Shown piece by piece: positions 10,226 through 19,819 of a stretch of 64,000 nucleotides of DNA (its first letter is position 1; the number at the start of each line of letters is the position of its first letter). The DNA is from Pseudevernia furfuracea (Eukaryota; Ascomycota; Lecanoromycetes; Lecanorales; Parmeliaceae). The position numbers and the translations under genes are program-made. The notes under the pieces are model-generated. The model had not been told where the DNA came from and did no database searches. It saw nothing but the letters and a program-made list of their open reading frames with translations. The DNA lies in contig JAIUPT010000042.1 in the NCBI GenBank assembly GCA_022315425.1, forward strand, positions 1,736,001-1,800,000, given 5' to 3'.

Positions 10226-11458
10226 ATGGCAAACAAGAAGTCGACGCCAGCCCGGGCTGCCAAAAAGGGCCTTGTGGGTAAAAAAGCTACGATCGACAAG
10301 TTGATCGAAGAGGCAAAGAAGAAAAGCCCTCTTTCTGGCACCAAGCTGCCACCAGGCACGGCGCGCGTCCGTCTTCCATCACTGCAGCCGATCAGCCAAG
10401 ACAATCCACGTAGGCCAAGCCAAACACGTCGACAACCCAAAAAGGTCGTCCCGGGCCTGACCCAAGATCAGAACCCAGTCTTTTCGGAATCAGGTCATCT
10501 ACGTCATCCCGAGAAACCACTTGTTTGTCTACCTTGTGAGCCCGATACGAAACGGGCGCTGAGATACGCGCGAAAGGGTCATTTTCCATTCCTCAAACTT
10601 CCTGGAGAGCTCAGAAACAAGATTTACGATTACGCAATCGGAAAGCAGTACTACCAGATCGGATGGATCGACAACAATCATAAGAACAAAAGTCTGACCT
10701 ATCGGCTGCCCAAGATAAGCAAAGCATATGGACCTCACCTTGAAGCGGGTGCTGCCAGACGCCGTCGTCAGCTTGACTGTTCCCGGCGTGTACCCAGTCA
10801 GAAGCGATTGGCCGAGGGTTCCATCCACGCTGGCCCTGCTGCTCTCCTCGCCGTCTGCAGTAAAATGCATGATGAGGCATGCTCAGTCTTTTACTCCAGG
10901 TCGACCTTCGCCTTCCGTGGCCTGGGCGCCCTTCGCCATTTCCTGAATAACCTCTCCCCAATTGCGACGGAAGCCTTGACGCGACTTGCAATCAGATATC
11001 GTGCCTACGGCGAACCGAACCGCACTGAAGATCAAGTGTGGAAAGCCAGGCACGACCGGTTATGGGAAGACTTGTGCTGGCGCATCGCAGACCAGTGCAG
11101 TTCATTGACTCGTCTCTCACTCGATCTCACGTTGAACAAGTCCCCGCTTTGGTTCGCGCCGTTCGATCTCGCAGACAAAGCAGGGATCGGTGCTCAGTGG
11201 ATCAAACCCCTGTGGGCTTTTCAAGATGTGGGGATTCAACGATGCTGGGTGCGCCTGCACTGCTTGGGTAAAGACAGTTCGGTGCTGGAGGTTGAGAGTT
11301 GGAAGGTGAGAAAGGAGATCCTCGGAGATTTATGGAACGAAGACGCCGAGGCGCAACGTGACGCTTACGGGGTCGAACCGCGCTGCAATGGCGAAAAGGA
11401 GGTCAAGAAAGGCATGGTTCTCAGACTCCGGTTTGACGGAGGCCTGGAAGGTGCTTGA
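10226..11458 (+). CDS. hypothetical protein with F-box/2EXR-like segment
   Basis: An intronless frame of 410 residues. The N-terminal 110 residues are basic and Pro-rich (low complexity). A segment near 120-140, FPFLKLPGELRNKIYDYA, matches the start of the F-box-like domain (2EXR/DUF7730 type) that is greatly expanded in filamentous ascomycetes. It is followed by LLAVCSKMHDEACSVFY and a TFAFRGLGALRHFL segment, which continue that family's pattern. These proteins are mostly uncharacterised. The large size and LPGELRN block make it a genuine gene. Any role in ubiquitin ligation is unproven. Confidence 0.85.
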   Translation: MANKKSTPARAAKKGLVGKKATIDKLIEEAKKKSPLSGTKLPPGTARVRLPSLQPISQDNPRRPSQTRRQPKKVVPGLTQDQNPVFSESGHLRHPEKPLVCLPCEPDTKRALRYARKGHFPFLKLPGELRNKIYDYAIGKQYYQIGWIDNNHKNKSLTYRLPKISKAYGPHLEAGAARRRRQLDCSRRVPSQKRLAEGSIHAGPAALLAVCSKMHDEACSVFYSRSTFAFRGLGALRHFLNNLSPIATEALTRLAIRYRAYGEPNRTEDQVWKARHDRLWEDLCWRIADQCSSLTRLSLDLTLNKSPLWFAPFDLADKAGIGAQWIKPLWAFQDVGIQRCWVRLHCLGKDSSVLEVESWKVRKEILGDLWNEDAEAQRDAYGVEPRCNGEKEVKKGMVLRLRFDGGLEGA

Positions 11459-12240
11459 GGGGGGTTAGCAGACGGCATGTTCATGGTCATAGACGGTCCT
11501 TCTCATTTCCTTGAGAGTTTTAGAGGGGAGTTCGATAGGAAAAGTTTACTGGTCTGTTCCAAGTCCTCTGTTCTTCCAGACACCGTCTGCAGGACAGCCT
11601 TGGCTGGGACAAGGGAGGTCGACATGATCTCAATTGGAAGCCAGGAACCAAATGTTCAGGCGGGTTGGACAGGTCACACGATTCCTCTGATTTGTTGGCT
11701 CAGCGGCATGCACAATATCAATTCACATGGACATTGACTATGATACATCATTACATAGCTTTCTCTATCCAATAGAATGTTTTAAAGGGAGCCGGCCATT
11801 GAGCCTCCAGATCAGTGATCATCACTCGTTTTCTCCGCTGACTCTGCCTCTACACGCTGAGCGTCTTGCCAAAACCCTTGTGTACAACCGTCGTGGCTTA
11901 TGAATACAGTGGCAGCAGACTAGCAAATATTAATGTTACTCTAGGCAAAGGACTGTCAGCCATGTCGTTCAGCACATTTGTCATTGAAGCATCTCCAGAA
12001 AGAAGTTGGCAGTGGACTGTCGCATGATACACTATTATAATACACTGTCCCATGCGCCACCACCTCGATACCTTCGGATAAAATACACCGCTGAAGCGCG
12101 AGACCGATTTTAATGCAACAAGAGTCCGTACCATTCGAGGGTATCTGAAAGGAAAGACCCGGGGTATCCGAAGCAAACACCGAAGAGATATGGTGACGAA
12201 ACGGACACATCGCCAAACCTAAACGCCCGTTCCCACGTAG
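11459..12240. other. convergent intergenic region
   Basis: The 3' flanks of the F-box-like gene (+) and the kinesin gene (-) meet here. Short frames lack motifs. I see nothing else. Confidence 0.5.
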
Positions 12241-15200
12241 TCAAGACTCGGCTTCTGAAATCGTCGAGATAGGCCGCAGTGTTGCAGCCAGGGCGCCAAC
12301 ACTGGGTACCTCACTCAAGCTCTCCTTTCTCCTTTCTTGCAGAGGTCTCACCATCCCATTAGCCCCTATGACCAATCCACCTGTCTGGACTCGATCGTTA
12401 ATCATGCTATCGAGAATCTTTGTCATCTCGTCTATACTCTTTCTCTTCATCTCCTTTTCCTTTTCCTTGTACTGCACCGGGCTGGTAGGTGAGAGCAGCT
12501 GTACGGGGCTGACGGGTGAGGTAAAGGAAATTCCATTGCTGCCGCTGTTACCACTGCCACCGCTGTCTTTGCTCTCGTTGCTCTGATGGTGGCTTTCCTT
12601 GCGGATCTCTGGTGACAGAGGCTCCGATGCGAAATCTGCAGTATCACGATGGCGAGCAGCAGATCGAAGGGCGTTGACCATTCGGTCTTTGTCATCCAGT
12701 CGCGCACGCAAGTCGGCAATCTCGACGTCTTTTTCTCGTAGGAGTTCTATGGAGTTGGCATTTTCTTCGATCATGCCACGTTTCTTTTGCGAGGTTGGCG
12801 AACCTAGAGCAGATGATTTAGAATGACTCGCTCGCCGGGCTTGCAGCAAGCGCTTCTCTAAAGTCGAAATGTACCTGTTCTTATCGGCTAGGTCCGCTTG
12901 AAGGGCGCGGATATGTGCTTTCGATGTCGCAGTACCATCTCCAAACTCGCCTGCCGAGTCTTCTTCGTTGCCCAGCGAAGACACGGGCGAATACTGCTCG
13001 TCACTTCCTTTTCCAGCTGCTGTGATCGTGGAGCCAGTGGACACTGTCCGTTGCAGCGATGGTGTAGCTCCTCCGAGCGTGGATTGGCTTCCTGATGGCC
13101 GCAGAGACCGCAATGTCTTCGTGGACGTTTCGCTCCCGTGATTCGCGGAAAGTGATGGATGCATGCTCATTGATGATATCTTGCCATTTGTGTTGACACC
13201 AGATGATCTTGAAGACAGTATTAAGCGATTAAGATGCTCGATGCGGTCGTTCAAAGCCGTTCTTGCGAGTTGCATCTCGAGCATTTGCTCTTCGCGTCTC
13301 TGTTCTGCTTCTCTCTCGAACTGCTTCTCCTCAAGGTCAAATGGTCTCTCCTCTTTGCCTTCCTGGGCCTTTCTCTGGCTGTCGAGCTCATTCCGCAAGC
13401 TTTGTATCTCCATCCGATATCGCTCGAGGAGAACCCTGCTTCCTGCATCCGTACCGCTGCCAAGAGCCTCCTCTGCTTTCTTCGCATGGCTGACTATGTT
13501 GTTTTTGGCCCTTGCCGCAAACTTCAGGGTATTCAAGGTCTCACCAGTATGTCCATTGGCTGTGGTCACACTCCCGAATGACCCGAGCTGAATCGTGCAG
13601 AGAATGCTGACCAATGAATCTCCTGACAAGGCTGGCTGCAGCAGTCGAGTAAGTTTGCTGTCTCGATACGGCAAATGCTTGCCATCTTTATCTGTTGGAT
13701 TGCCGCTGGAGTCTTTATCACCCGAAAGCCTTGCAATGACCGTACCGAGCGTCAGCAGACTTTTATTAATGTGGGCGCCCTCAGTCCTTCGCTCCTTGTT
13801 TTCTGCTGCCCTCTCGGAGCCAGCCAAATCAATCATGCTCAATGTGGATACCCGAACGCCTCCAGGCATGAGAGGGGCTCGCTTGTCGTTCAGCTCTTTC
13901 CCTCCCCACGGCGCACGCTCCCGACTCTCAACAACTATTTGAACGACAGCATGACTACGGGAGCTTTGAGCATTGTATTGAGTGCTTCTAGTCCTCCTGG
14001 ACTGATCGCCTCGAGCAATCACTCGAAGCAACTGAGTCGGACTCTGCACGATCTCTTCTTTCAATGGGCTGGCAAAAACCCCTCGTTTTGGGTCCTCACG
14101 AAGTTTGATCTCTTCTGGCTGTGGCGACCCTGGTCCGATCCCGGCTTCCGCCGGTGGCTTCAACAGATCATGAATCCTCTCATTATAGATTTCTAAGTAG
14201 CTAACTCGTAGCAGAAATTCCCGATGCGGTGTTTCACGAATGAAAGAAAATATGTCGGTTATAGCTAGTGGTATCACCCCTGGTGATGTTGCGGTCCCTT
14301 GCATGGAGAAGGTTTTGCCAGTTCCCGTCATACCGTAAGCAAACACTGTTCCGTGGTAGCCCTCCATTACACGGCGTACAAGCCGTTTTGCTGACGCATC
14401 GTAAACCTTGTGATTTTGATCGTAAGGCGCAAACACGTTATCTACCTCGACGTAAGCAGCTGTCCCAAATACTGGTCAATTAACCAACCAAGTGGTCTTC
14501 AGGTAAAGAGGGACAACTGATTTCAGATCCGAGGCTGGTGGTTGCCAGTGCGAAAACCGAAAGGCACTGCCTGAAAAGCTGGGATTGAAAGTAGTGTAAG
14601 GAAACTCCACCGGCTTACCGTAGTAATAATCCCCACCCTCTCTCCCCCTGTAGGCCACGAGAGACTGCCGGCTATCCACCATCCAATCCTTGCCTGATGA
14701 CTTTTCCGCACCTGCATCCGGTCGTACACGCACGCTGACAATGACATTGCCCTTCCCGTCATGTTCTGTCCGGCCAGAATCCCTTCTCTTGCTTCCATCC
14801 TTTCTGTTGACATGGCTCTCCTCCCTGGCCCTCTTGTCATCCGACTCTTCGAACGTGGTTGCTGAGGTAGAGTAAGACCCTTGAGCAGAAGAACTTCGGC
14901 TGTGTGGCGGTGACCGCAGATTGGCGAGATCATTCGATACTCTTGTTTCTGAAGTACTGGATACTGCTTTACCATCCCCACTACCGTTTAGAAGAGTAGG
15001 GGTTGGGCCTCCGCCGTACATTTGCCCAAGCCCATCTGTTGATGCCTTTGTTTTCAGTCTTTTGATCCTCAAGCTACCGGCCCCCATATCACCTCCATCT
15101 TTGCTTTGTGCGGTTGCTTCGGATATCAAAGAATGGGTAGCCGTTGAGTATTTGCTGTCGAGACCAGTTCTCCTGACTTTGGGAGGTTGGGGAAAATTCG

Positions 15201-15510
15201 CAATGTTGACAGAGCGTCGGGTTTCTTGGTCTGTCGACGAAATTTCCCATTGGTTGTGAGCCTGGCCGGTGGAATTGGAGCGCAGAGTTGGTGTTCTCGG
15301 GCTCGAGGGCGCGTGACTCGTATTTGGGGAGGTAGGTGGTTTGACGATCTTCAAAGGGGTCTTGAGAGCGAATTTAGAGGCCGTTGGAGGGGCGGATTGT
15401 TGCCGAGAGGGCTCAGACACAGGCAAGGGGTTTCGTAACCTCGATACTGGCAATTGAGGAAGCGCAGAGGTTGGTGGGGGGAGATCAGGTTGGGTTACGT
15501 TGACCTCCAT
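12241..15510 (-). CDS. kipA: kinesin-7 motor, KipA/Kip2/Tea2 type
   Basis: A microtubule plus-end-directed motor that in fungi carries polarity factors to the hyphal tip. Two exons (15510-14619 and 14441-12241; 177-nt intron) give 1030 residues. About 245 disordered Ser/Pro residues precede the motor, which starts at VIVSVRVRP. The motor motifs are intact: P-loop YGMTGTGKTFSMQG, switch I NAQSSRSHAVVQ, switch II LSMIDLAGSERAAENKERR, and HIPYRDSKLTRLL-type sequence written here as HLPYRDSKLTRLLQ. The motor is followed by coiled-coil segments (RMEIQSLRNELDSQRKAQEGK and a second RIEHLNRLI region) and a Ser-rich tail. The central position of the motor and the RRVMEGYHGTVFAYG block identify the KipA branch. 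Confidence 0.93.
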
Positions 15511-17100
15511 ACCTGGAAGTTACGAACAATTGTGTATTTGCTTGGCAGGAGGGACAAAGCGAAAAAAAGAGCGCAGACTCCTGGATGAGGGGCAATTTAT
15601 GGGGAGTTTTCAATGCATGCCCAGCTGCTCATGGTCGTCACCTGAAGAGGGTCCAGTCGAAAGTAATTGTAGTGCTGCCGTGGCGACCAATTGTTCGAGG
15701 ACAGACGGCTAAGGATGGTAGACTACTCTACCCGTCCTGTGTAGCCAGGGGACTTGGCAGAACCAATTGCGAAGGATGTAGTACACGGAGGGTGAAGAAA
15801 GACGTCCAAGCAATGAAAATGGTAGGAGAGGTTGAGGCAAAGTAGGGATTCTCAAGAGTCCAAATCCTTGTATTTTTTGAGACCCCGCGATGTTTCAGAG
15901 GCGGCCGCATTCCTCTTTGCCCCTCACAACGTTGATTGCTTTGTTGAAGCAAAAAGGGGGGTTGGGAATCGGGCAGTAGAGCAGTAGCGGACACCTGGTC
16001 AGACGGACGAGTAGTGAGAAAGTTATTCTTCTTTCCATTTTATTATGTGCATGTATATTATTATTATTATTATTATTATCCCTATTATTATTGATCTTAT
16101 TCGCCTTTGCCTCTGATAACCTACCTTAGGTATAACCGTATAAACCATCGACTTTTAAAAACCAAGGTCGTTCGTTAGTGGTAATGAATAATAATAATAC
16201 CCTACATAATAACAAGTCCCAACTGGAAAGAGCAGTGGAGCCAGGGTCTACCTACTGCAGCACCAGTCCGGGGGCCGTCCGCTCTAACTGCAGCTACCGC
16301 TACCCTACTTTTATAAGGTAATCAGGTAATCAGGTAATTCGCTCAGGGGAAAAGCAAGCACATCACACCACCGACACCATGCAGTTGCTGCAGTAAATCA
16401 TGGATTCATCACCGAAGAATAAATGACTGCTTGCCACCCGTCACACCAGTCACAGCATATTTGCATCACACCCCCTTTAACCGACATTATTGTCATTTAC
16501 TATACAGAGGTCAGGTACTCTTGAGTACTGTATTCAAAATTTGGAGAACTTGAGTCTTGAGAAGAAGAAGAATAATATCTCATCAGACATCAAGGATAAC
16601 CGTCCTTGCTCTCCATCATCCCATTCGCTCTCATCAAAATTCAAAGAGCACCTACGAATGCCATCGCTTCTTTATGTACCAGCCTATCACTTGGACTTTT
16701 CGCGAACCGCAGGACGGAGAAAAAGCTCATGTTCGTGCCCGCAGTGGATTACGCTTGATTTCCAAAGATCTTGCCCCTTTTCTCTTCTCCCCTCTAACGC
16801 CTCGGGAAAAAGCCTTCGGTACTTTCCGTGAATTTAGCCTTAACAAGCCTCAATAAATAACGGCCTTGCATTCCGTGGGCTTGTCTTCGAATGCAATCTT
16901 CAACAACATCCAGCGATGATTCGTACGCAATGGTGAGCAACTCCCATCAAGCACTTGAACCAAAGAAGCTGTAATTGCCCAAGGTTATAGCCTCCGACTT
17001 AGCATACCTAGTGTCAAGAAACTCAAAGGCAAGAATGGGTCAGACGAAAGGCATAATGATAGAGAAATTGAAGCTGTGCGTGGAGAGTGGCCGTGATCTA
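15511..17100. other. intergenic, kinesin promoter and 3' flank of CDK7
   Basis: About 1.6 kb without a gene. It contains an (ATT)n microsatellite near 16056-16079 and a triplet of AATCAGGT near 16319-16338. TACCTTA/TAAGGTA words are also present. Open frames at 16490-16856 lack motifs. Confidence 0.5.
16056..16079. repeat. (ATT)n microsatellite
   Basis: About eight tandem TTA/ATT units, followed by a shorter interrupted run. A simple repeat in the kinesin promoter region. Confidence 0.85.
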
Positions 17101-17380
17101 CTCGTATCTACCTGGAAGTGCACTTTACCCGGAAGTGCACGATTAGGGCTAGGGCTTGTCGCCGTAAATTCCTTTCACCGTGTGACGGTCACATATTCAC
17201 TTAATCATACTTGATATCTAAGATATCAAGACGATATAATATAGTAAACTAATAGTTCATTAGATTTTAGCTAGCTTTTATAGAAATAGTGTGCAAACAG
17301 ATATCTTGCTAATTTTCGGCGCTGTGCCCTAGCCCTAATCGTGCACTTCCGGCTAAAGTGCACTTCCAGGTAGATACGAG
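17101..17380. mobile_element. MITE with 55-bp terminal inverted repeats
   Basis: A 280-bp non-coding element. The first 55 bp (17101-17155), starting CTCGTATCTACCTGG, are repeated inverted at the other end (17326-17380) with one mismatch. TA flanks both sides (17099-17100 and 17381-17382), which is the target duplication expected of a Tc1/mariner-type element. Each repeat contains GGAAGTGCAC twice. The AT-rich middle holds a perfect 9-bp-arm palindrome at 17210-17230. It encodes no protein, so it would need a transposase in trans. Its right end forms the 3' end of the CDK7 coding sequence. Confidence 0.92.
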
Positions 17381-18591
17381 TAATCATGACTTGCAAAGTT
17401 AAGCTTCCTTGCCACTTTATCACCGCGACCTTCTTCAATCTCACCTCCTCTCCTCTTCAAATCTTCGCCCATCCTTTCCGGCCCTCCGCCCTTCTTCGGC
17501 AGCTCCTCTTTCGCAGTGGGTCGTGGATCGCTCGACCACCACTTATGCTCAAGCACCTGACGTGCCGTGCATCGTTTCCGAGGATCCAAGGCGAGCATAG
17601 ACATCAACAGATCAACTCCCACAGGCCCTGCCGTGCCAAACCTAGACAAGTAGAAATCCTTTCCGCGCACTGGTATTGTCGCAGCTTTATCGTATTTTAA
17701 GTACCCTTCGAGCTTGGACACACCCGGCCAGTTCTCCTCTGTCGGTGTGCCAATCGCGTTGCAAATTAGTTCAAGCTGATGCACGTCCGTGTTCCCTGCA
17801 ACGAAGGGGAAGCGTAGTATGAGTTCCGCGAAGACTGTTCCCATTGACCAGACATCAACTGCGCCAGAGTAGAATCTTGCCCCAAAGAGTAGCTCTGGAG
17901 GTCGATACCATCGTGTGATGACCTGGTAAGTCATAGGTCGGTAAGGGTCAGAGAATGATCTTGCCAGTCCGAAATCAGCAAGCTTGACTTCTCCGTCTGC
18001 GGCTATGAGAAGATTGTTGGGCTTTATGTCGCGATGTAGCACAAAATTCTCGTGACAAAACCATACAGCGCGGCCTAGCATGCCCATCCAAGCTTTGACC
18101 TCAGCCGTACCGTAGCGGATACCCTCACTGTCTTTGATGAGCATTTCGAGATCTCCCAAGGGTAGATACTCAAGTACCAGATTGAGGTTTTGGTTCTTGG
18201 AGGAGAAGACAGCATGCAGTGCAATGATGTTTGGATGTGAAAGTTCTTGAAGATACTTGACTTCTCTGATAGCGTCCATAGATAGACCATCACGATACTC
18301 GGTATTGACCTTGATCTTCTTGATTGCCACTAGGGACGAGGGGTCTGCTTTCAGGTGTCCCAAATAAACTATGGCGTAAGTGCCCTCTCCAAGCTTCCTG
18401 TCCTTGACGTATTTTTGTTTCGTATCGTCATTCAATCGTTCTACTAATTCCTGCCCCCTTTCTGGCTCAGCAGGAGACCCGCTATGAGGTTTTGAAATGG
18501 AGTTGGTGCGAACAGCTAGAGATTTGGCTTTGGTGGCAGTGGCATCGACGTTGGATGTAGCATCATATGTGACTACGGGCGAGATTGCCAT
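17353..18591 (-). CDS. KIN28: CDK7-type kinase of TFIIH (Kin28/Mcs6)
   Basis: Cyclin-dependent kinase of TFIIH that phosphorylates the RNA polymerase II C-terminal domain. A single exon of 412 residues. Kinase landmarks: LGEGTYAIVYLG near residue 67, VAIKKIKV with Lys91, the PSTAIRE-equivalent LSMDAIREVKYL, HRDIKPNNLL at 186, DFG at 206-208, activation-loop Thr221 in MTYQVITRWYRPPELL, and GTPTEENWPG. A Lys/Glu-rich tail follows the kinase domain. The last nine residues (YSYLPGSAL) and the TAG stop come from the MITE inserted at 17101-17380, so the native C-terminus has been replaced. The start codon at 18591 is 258 bp from that of the divergent mS41 gene. Confidence 0.95.
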   Translation of the reverse strand: MAISPVVTYDATSNVDATATKAKSLAVRTNSISKPHSGSPAEPERGQELVERLNDDTKQKYVKDRKLGEGTYAIVYLGHLKADPSSLVAIKKIKVNTEYRDGLSMDAIREVKYLQELSHPNIIALHAVFSSKNQNLNLVLEYLPLGDLEMLIKDSEGIRYGTAEVKAWMGMLGRAVWFCHENFVLHRDIKPNNLLIAADGEVKLADFGLARSFSDPYRPMTYQVITRWYRPPELLFGARFYSGAVDVWSMGTVFAELILRFPFVAGNTDVHQLELICNAIGTPTEENWPGVSKLEGYLKYDKAATIPVRGKDFYLSRFGTAGPVGVDLLMSMLALDPRKRCTARQVLEHKWWSSDPRPTAKEELPKKGGGPERMGEDLKRRGGEIEEGRGDKVARKLNFASHDYSYLPGSAL

Positions 18592-18849
18592 GGCTGCTTG
18601 TCAGAAGCAGGGCTTTGATCACAGTCTCTCAAGACTGCACGAGGTTTTCAGGAGGCACAGCAGACATCATGTTTGTGCCTGCAATTTAGAAAAATAGAAA
18701 CTCGTAACTTCATCACTCAATATTAATGTGTTGATATCCGCTTTCGCGCTAGCGGCGAGTAGTGGAAATATCTTTCCACGCCTTGCAACGAGGCCACCTC
18801 AAAATTCGAGTAAACACAACATATCGATACAATTGCGCCTGTCCCCATC

Positions 18850-19578
18850 ATGATTGTCAGAAGCCTACCTTCCCCCTCGCTACCATCAACACTTCAGTAC
18901 TTTCTCCTCAAATCCCAACCTTCGCAGTGCCTACGCCATCTCCACGCTCGGGCATCCGCCTTTCAACCCCCAATTCCTCAACCCACGCCCTTTGTTCCCG
19001 ACGTCTCCACCTTTCTCAAACTCATCGGCCGCAACCTCTCACAGCATGCCGGAAAAATGCCCACTTGGCAATCCCTGTTCTCCCTCACGTCGACTCAACT
19101 CCGCGAATTAGGCGTTGAGCCAGCTCGAACGCGACGGTACCTGCTCTGGTGGAGGGATAGGTTCAGGAAAGGCATCTTCGGCGTGGGTGGAGATCTCGAG
19201 AACGTCAAGGATGGGGGCGCAGAACTTCGTGTGGTGGAAGTCCCCATCGCTAAAGCCGCGATTTCAAAATCCAGAAGCACGAGCACAGTGATTGGCCTAC
19301 AACGGACGAAGAAGATGATCGTCAACGCGCCACCGGAGGTCATAGAGAAGAGCACATCGTTAAAACCAGTTGATGGTATGAAAGTGGTTGGCGTGCGGAC
19401 GATAGTTGGACCGTATGTGCAGCCTGTGAAGGGAACGCATGGGAGTGTGGCTACGATCAACGTTCAGGAAGGCATGTGGGAGGTCAGGAGAGGGGTGAAG
19501 GTGGATGGTGGAGAGAGGAGAAAACTACAGGTCAGACGGAAGAGATTGTTAGAGGAAAGAAGAACAAGTAGGAAATAG
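18850..19578 (+). CDS. mitochondrial small-subunit ribosomal protein mS41 (IGR motif)
   Basis: An intronless frame of 242 residues. A basic N-terminus lacking acidic residues looks like a mitochondrial presequence. The IGR-motif domain runs from about residue 50 to 108 (FLKLIGRNLSQHAGKMP, then LTSTQLRELGV, then RRYLLWWRDRFRKG). In yeast the equivalent is Fyv4/mS41 of the mitochondrial small ribosomal subunit. The C-terminal half, with GVRTIVGPYVQPVKGTHGSVATINVQ-like sequence and a very basic end, fits a ribosomal role. It is divergent from the CDK7 gene. Confidence 0.88.
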   Translation: MIVRSLPSPSLPSTLQYFLLKSQPSQCLRHLHARASAFQPPIPQPTPFVPDVSTFLKLIGRNLSQHAGKMPTWQSLFSLTSTQLRELGVEPARTRRYLLWWRDRFRKGIFGVGGDLENVKDGGAELRVVEVPIAKAAISKSRSTSTVIGLQRTKKMIVNAPPEVIEKSTSLKPVDGMKVVGVRTIVGPYVQPVKGTHGSVATINVQEGMWEVRRGVKVDGGERRKLQVRRKRLLEERRTSRK

Positions 19579-19819
19579 TGGGTATAGAAAAAAACCTTTG
19601 GTTACTATTCCTGCTTGTCTGGACACTTCCCACAAACCAGCATTATTCTTTACAGTGAAGAAGTTGCTTTCATTATCGATGGCTTGTGTCTATACTCATT
19701 CCCACTTGACTTGGTGAACAAACCGTGGTAGTCGAGCATCTGAGCCGTTTCAACTTTCAAAGGATATGCACGCCATGCTACATCCAAATGAACTCGCTTG
19801 TAATACAGAACATTCGACC

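Noticed and set aside
16490..16856. Plus-strand frames between kinesin and CDK7
   Set aside because: Two overlapping frames with no motif in AT-rich promoter DNA.
17353..17380. CDK7 C-terminus as an assembly error
   Set aside because: The inserted sequence has matched inverted ends and a TA duplication on both sides, as expected of a real transposition event and not of a misjoin.
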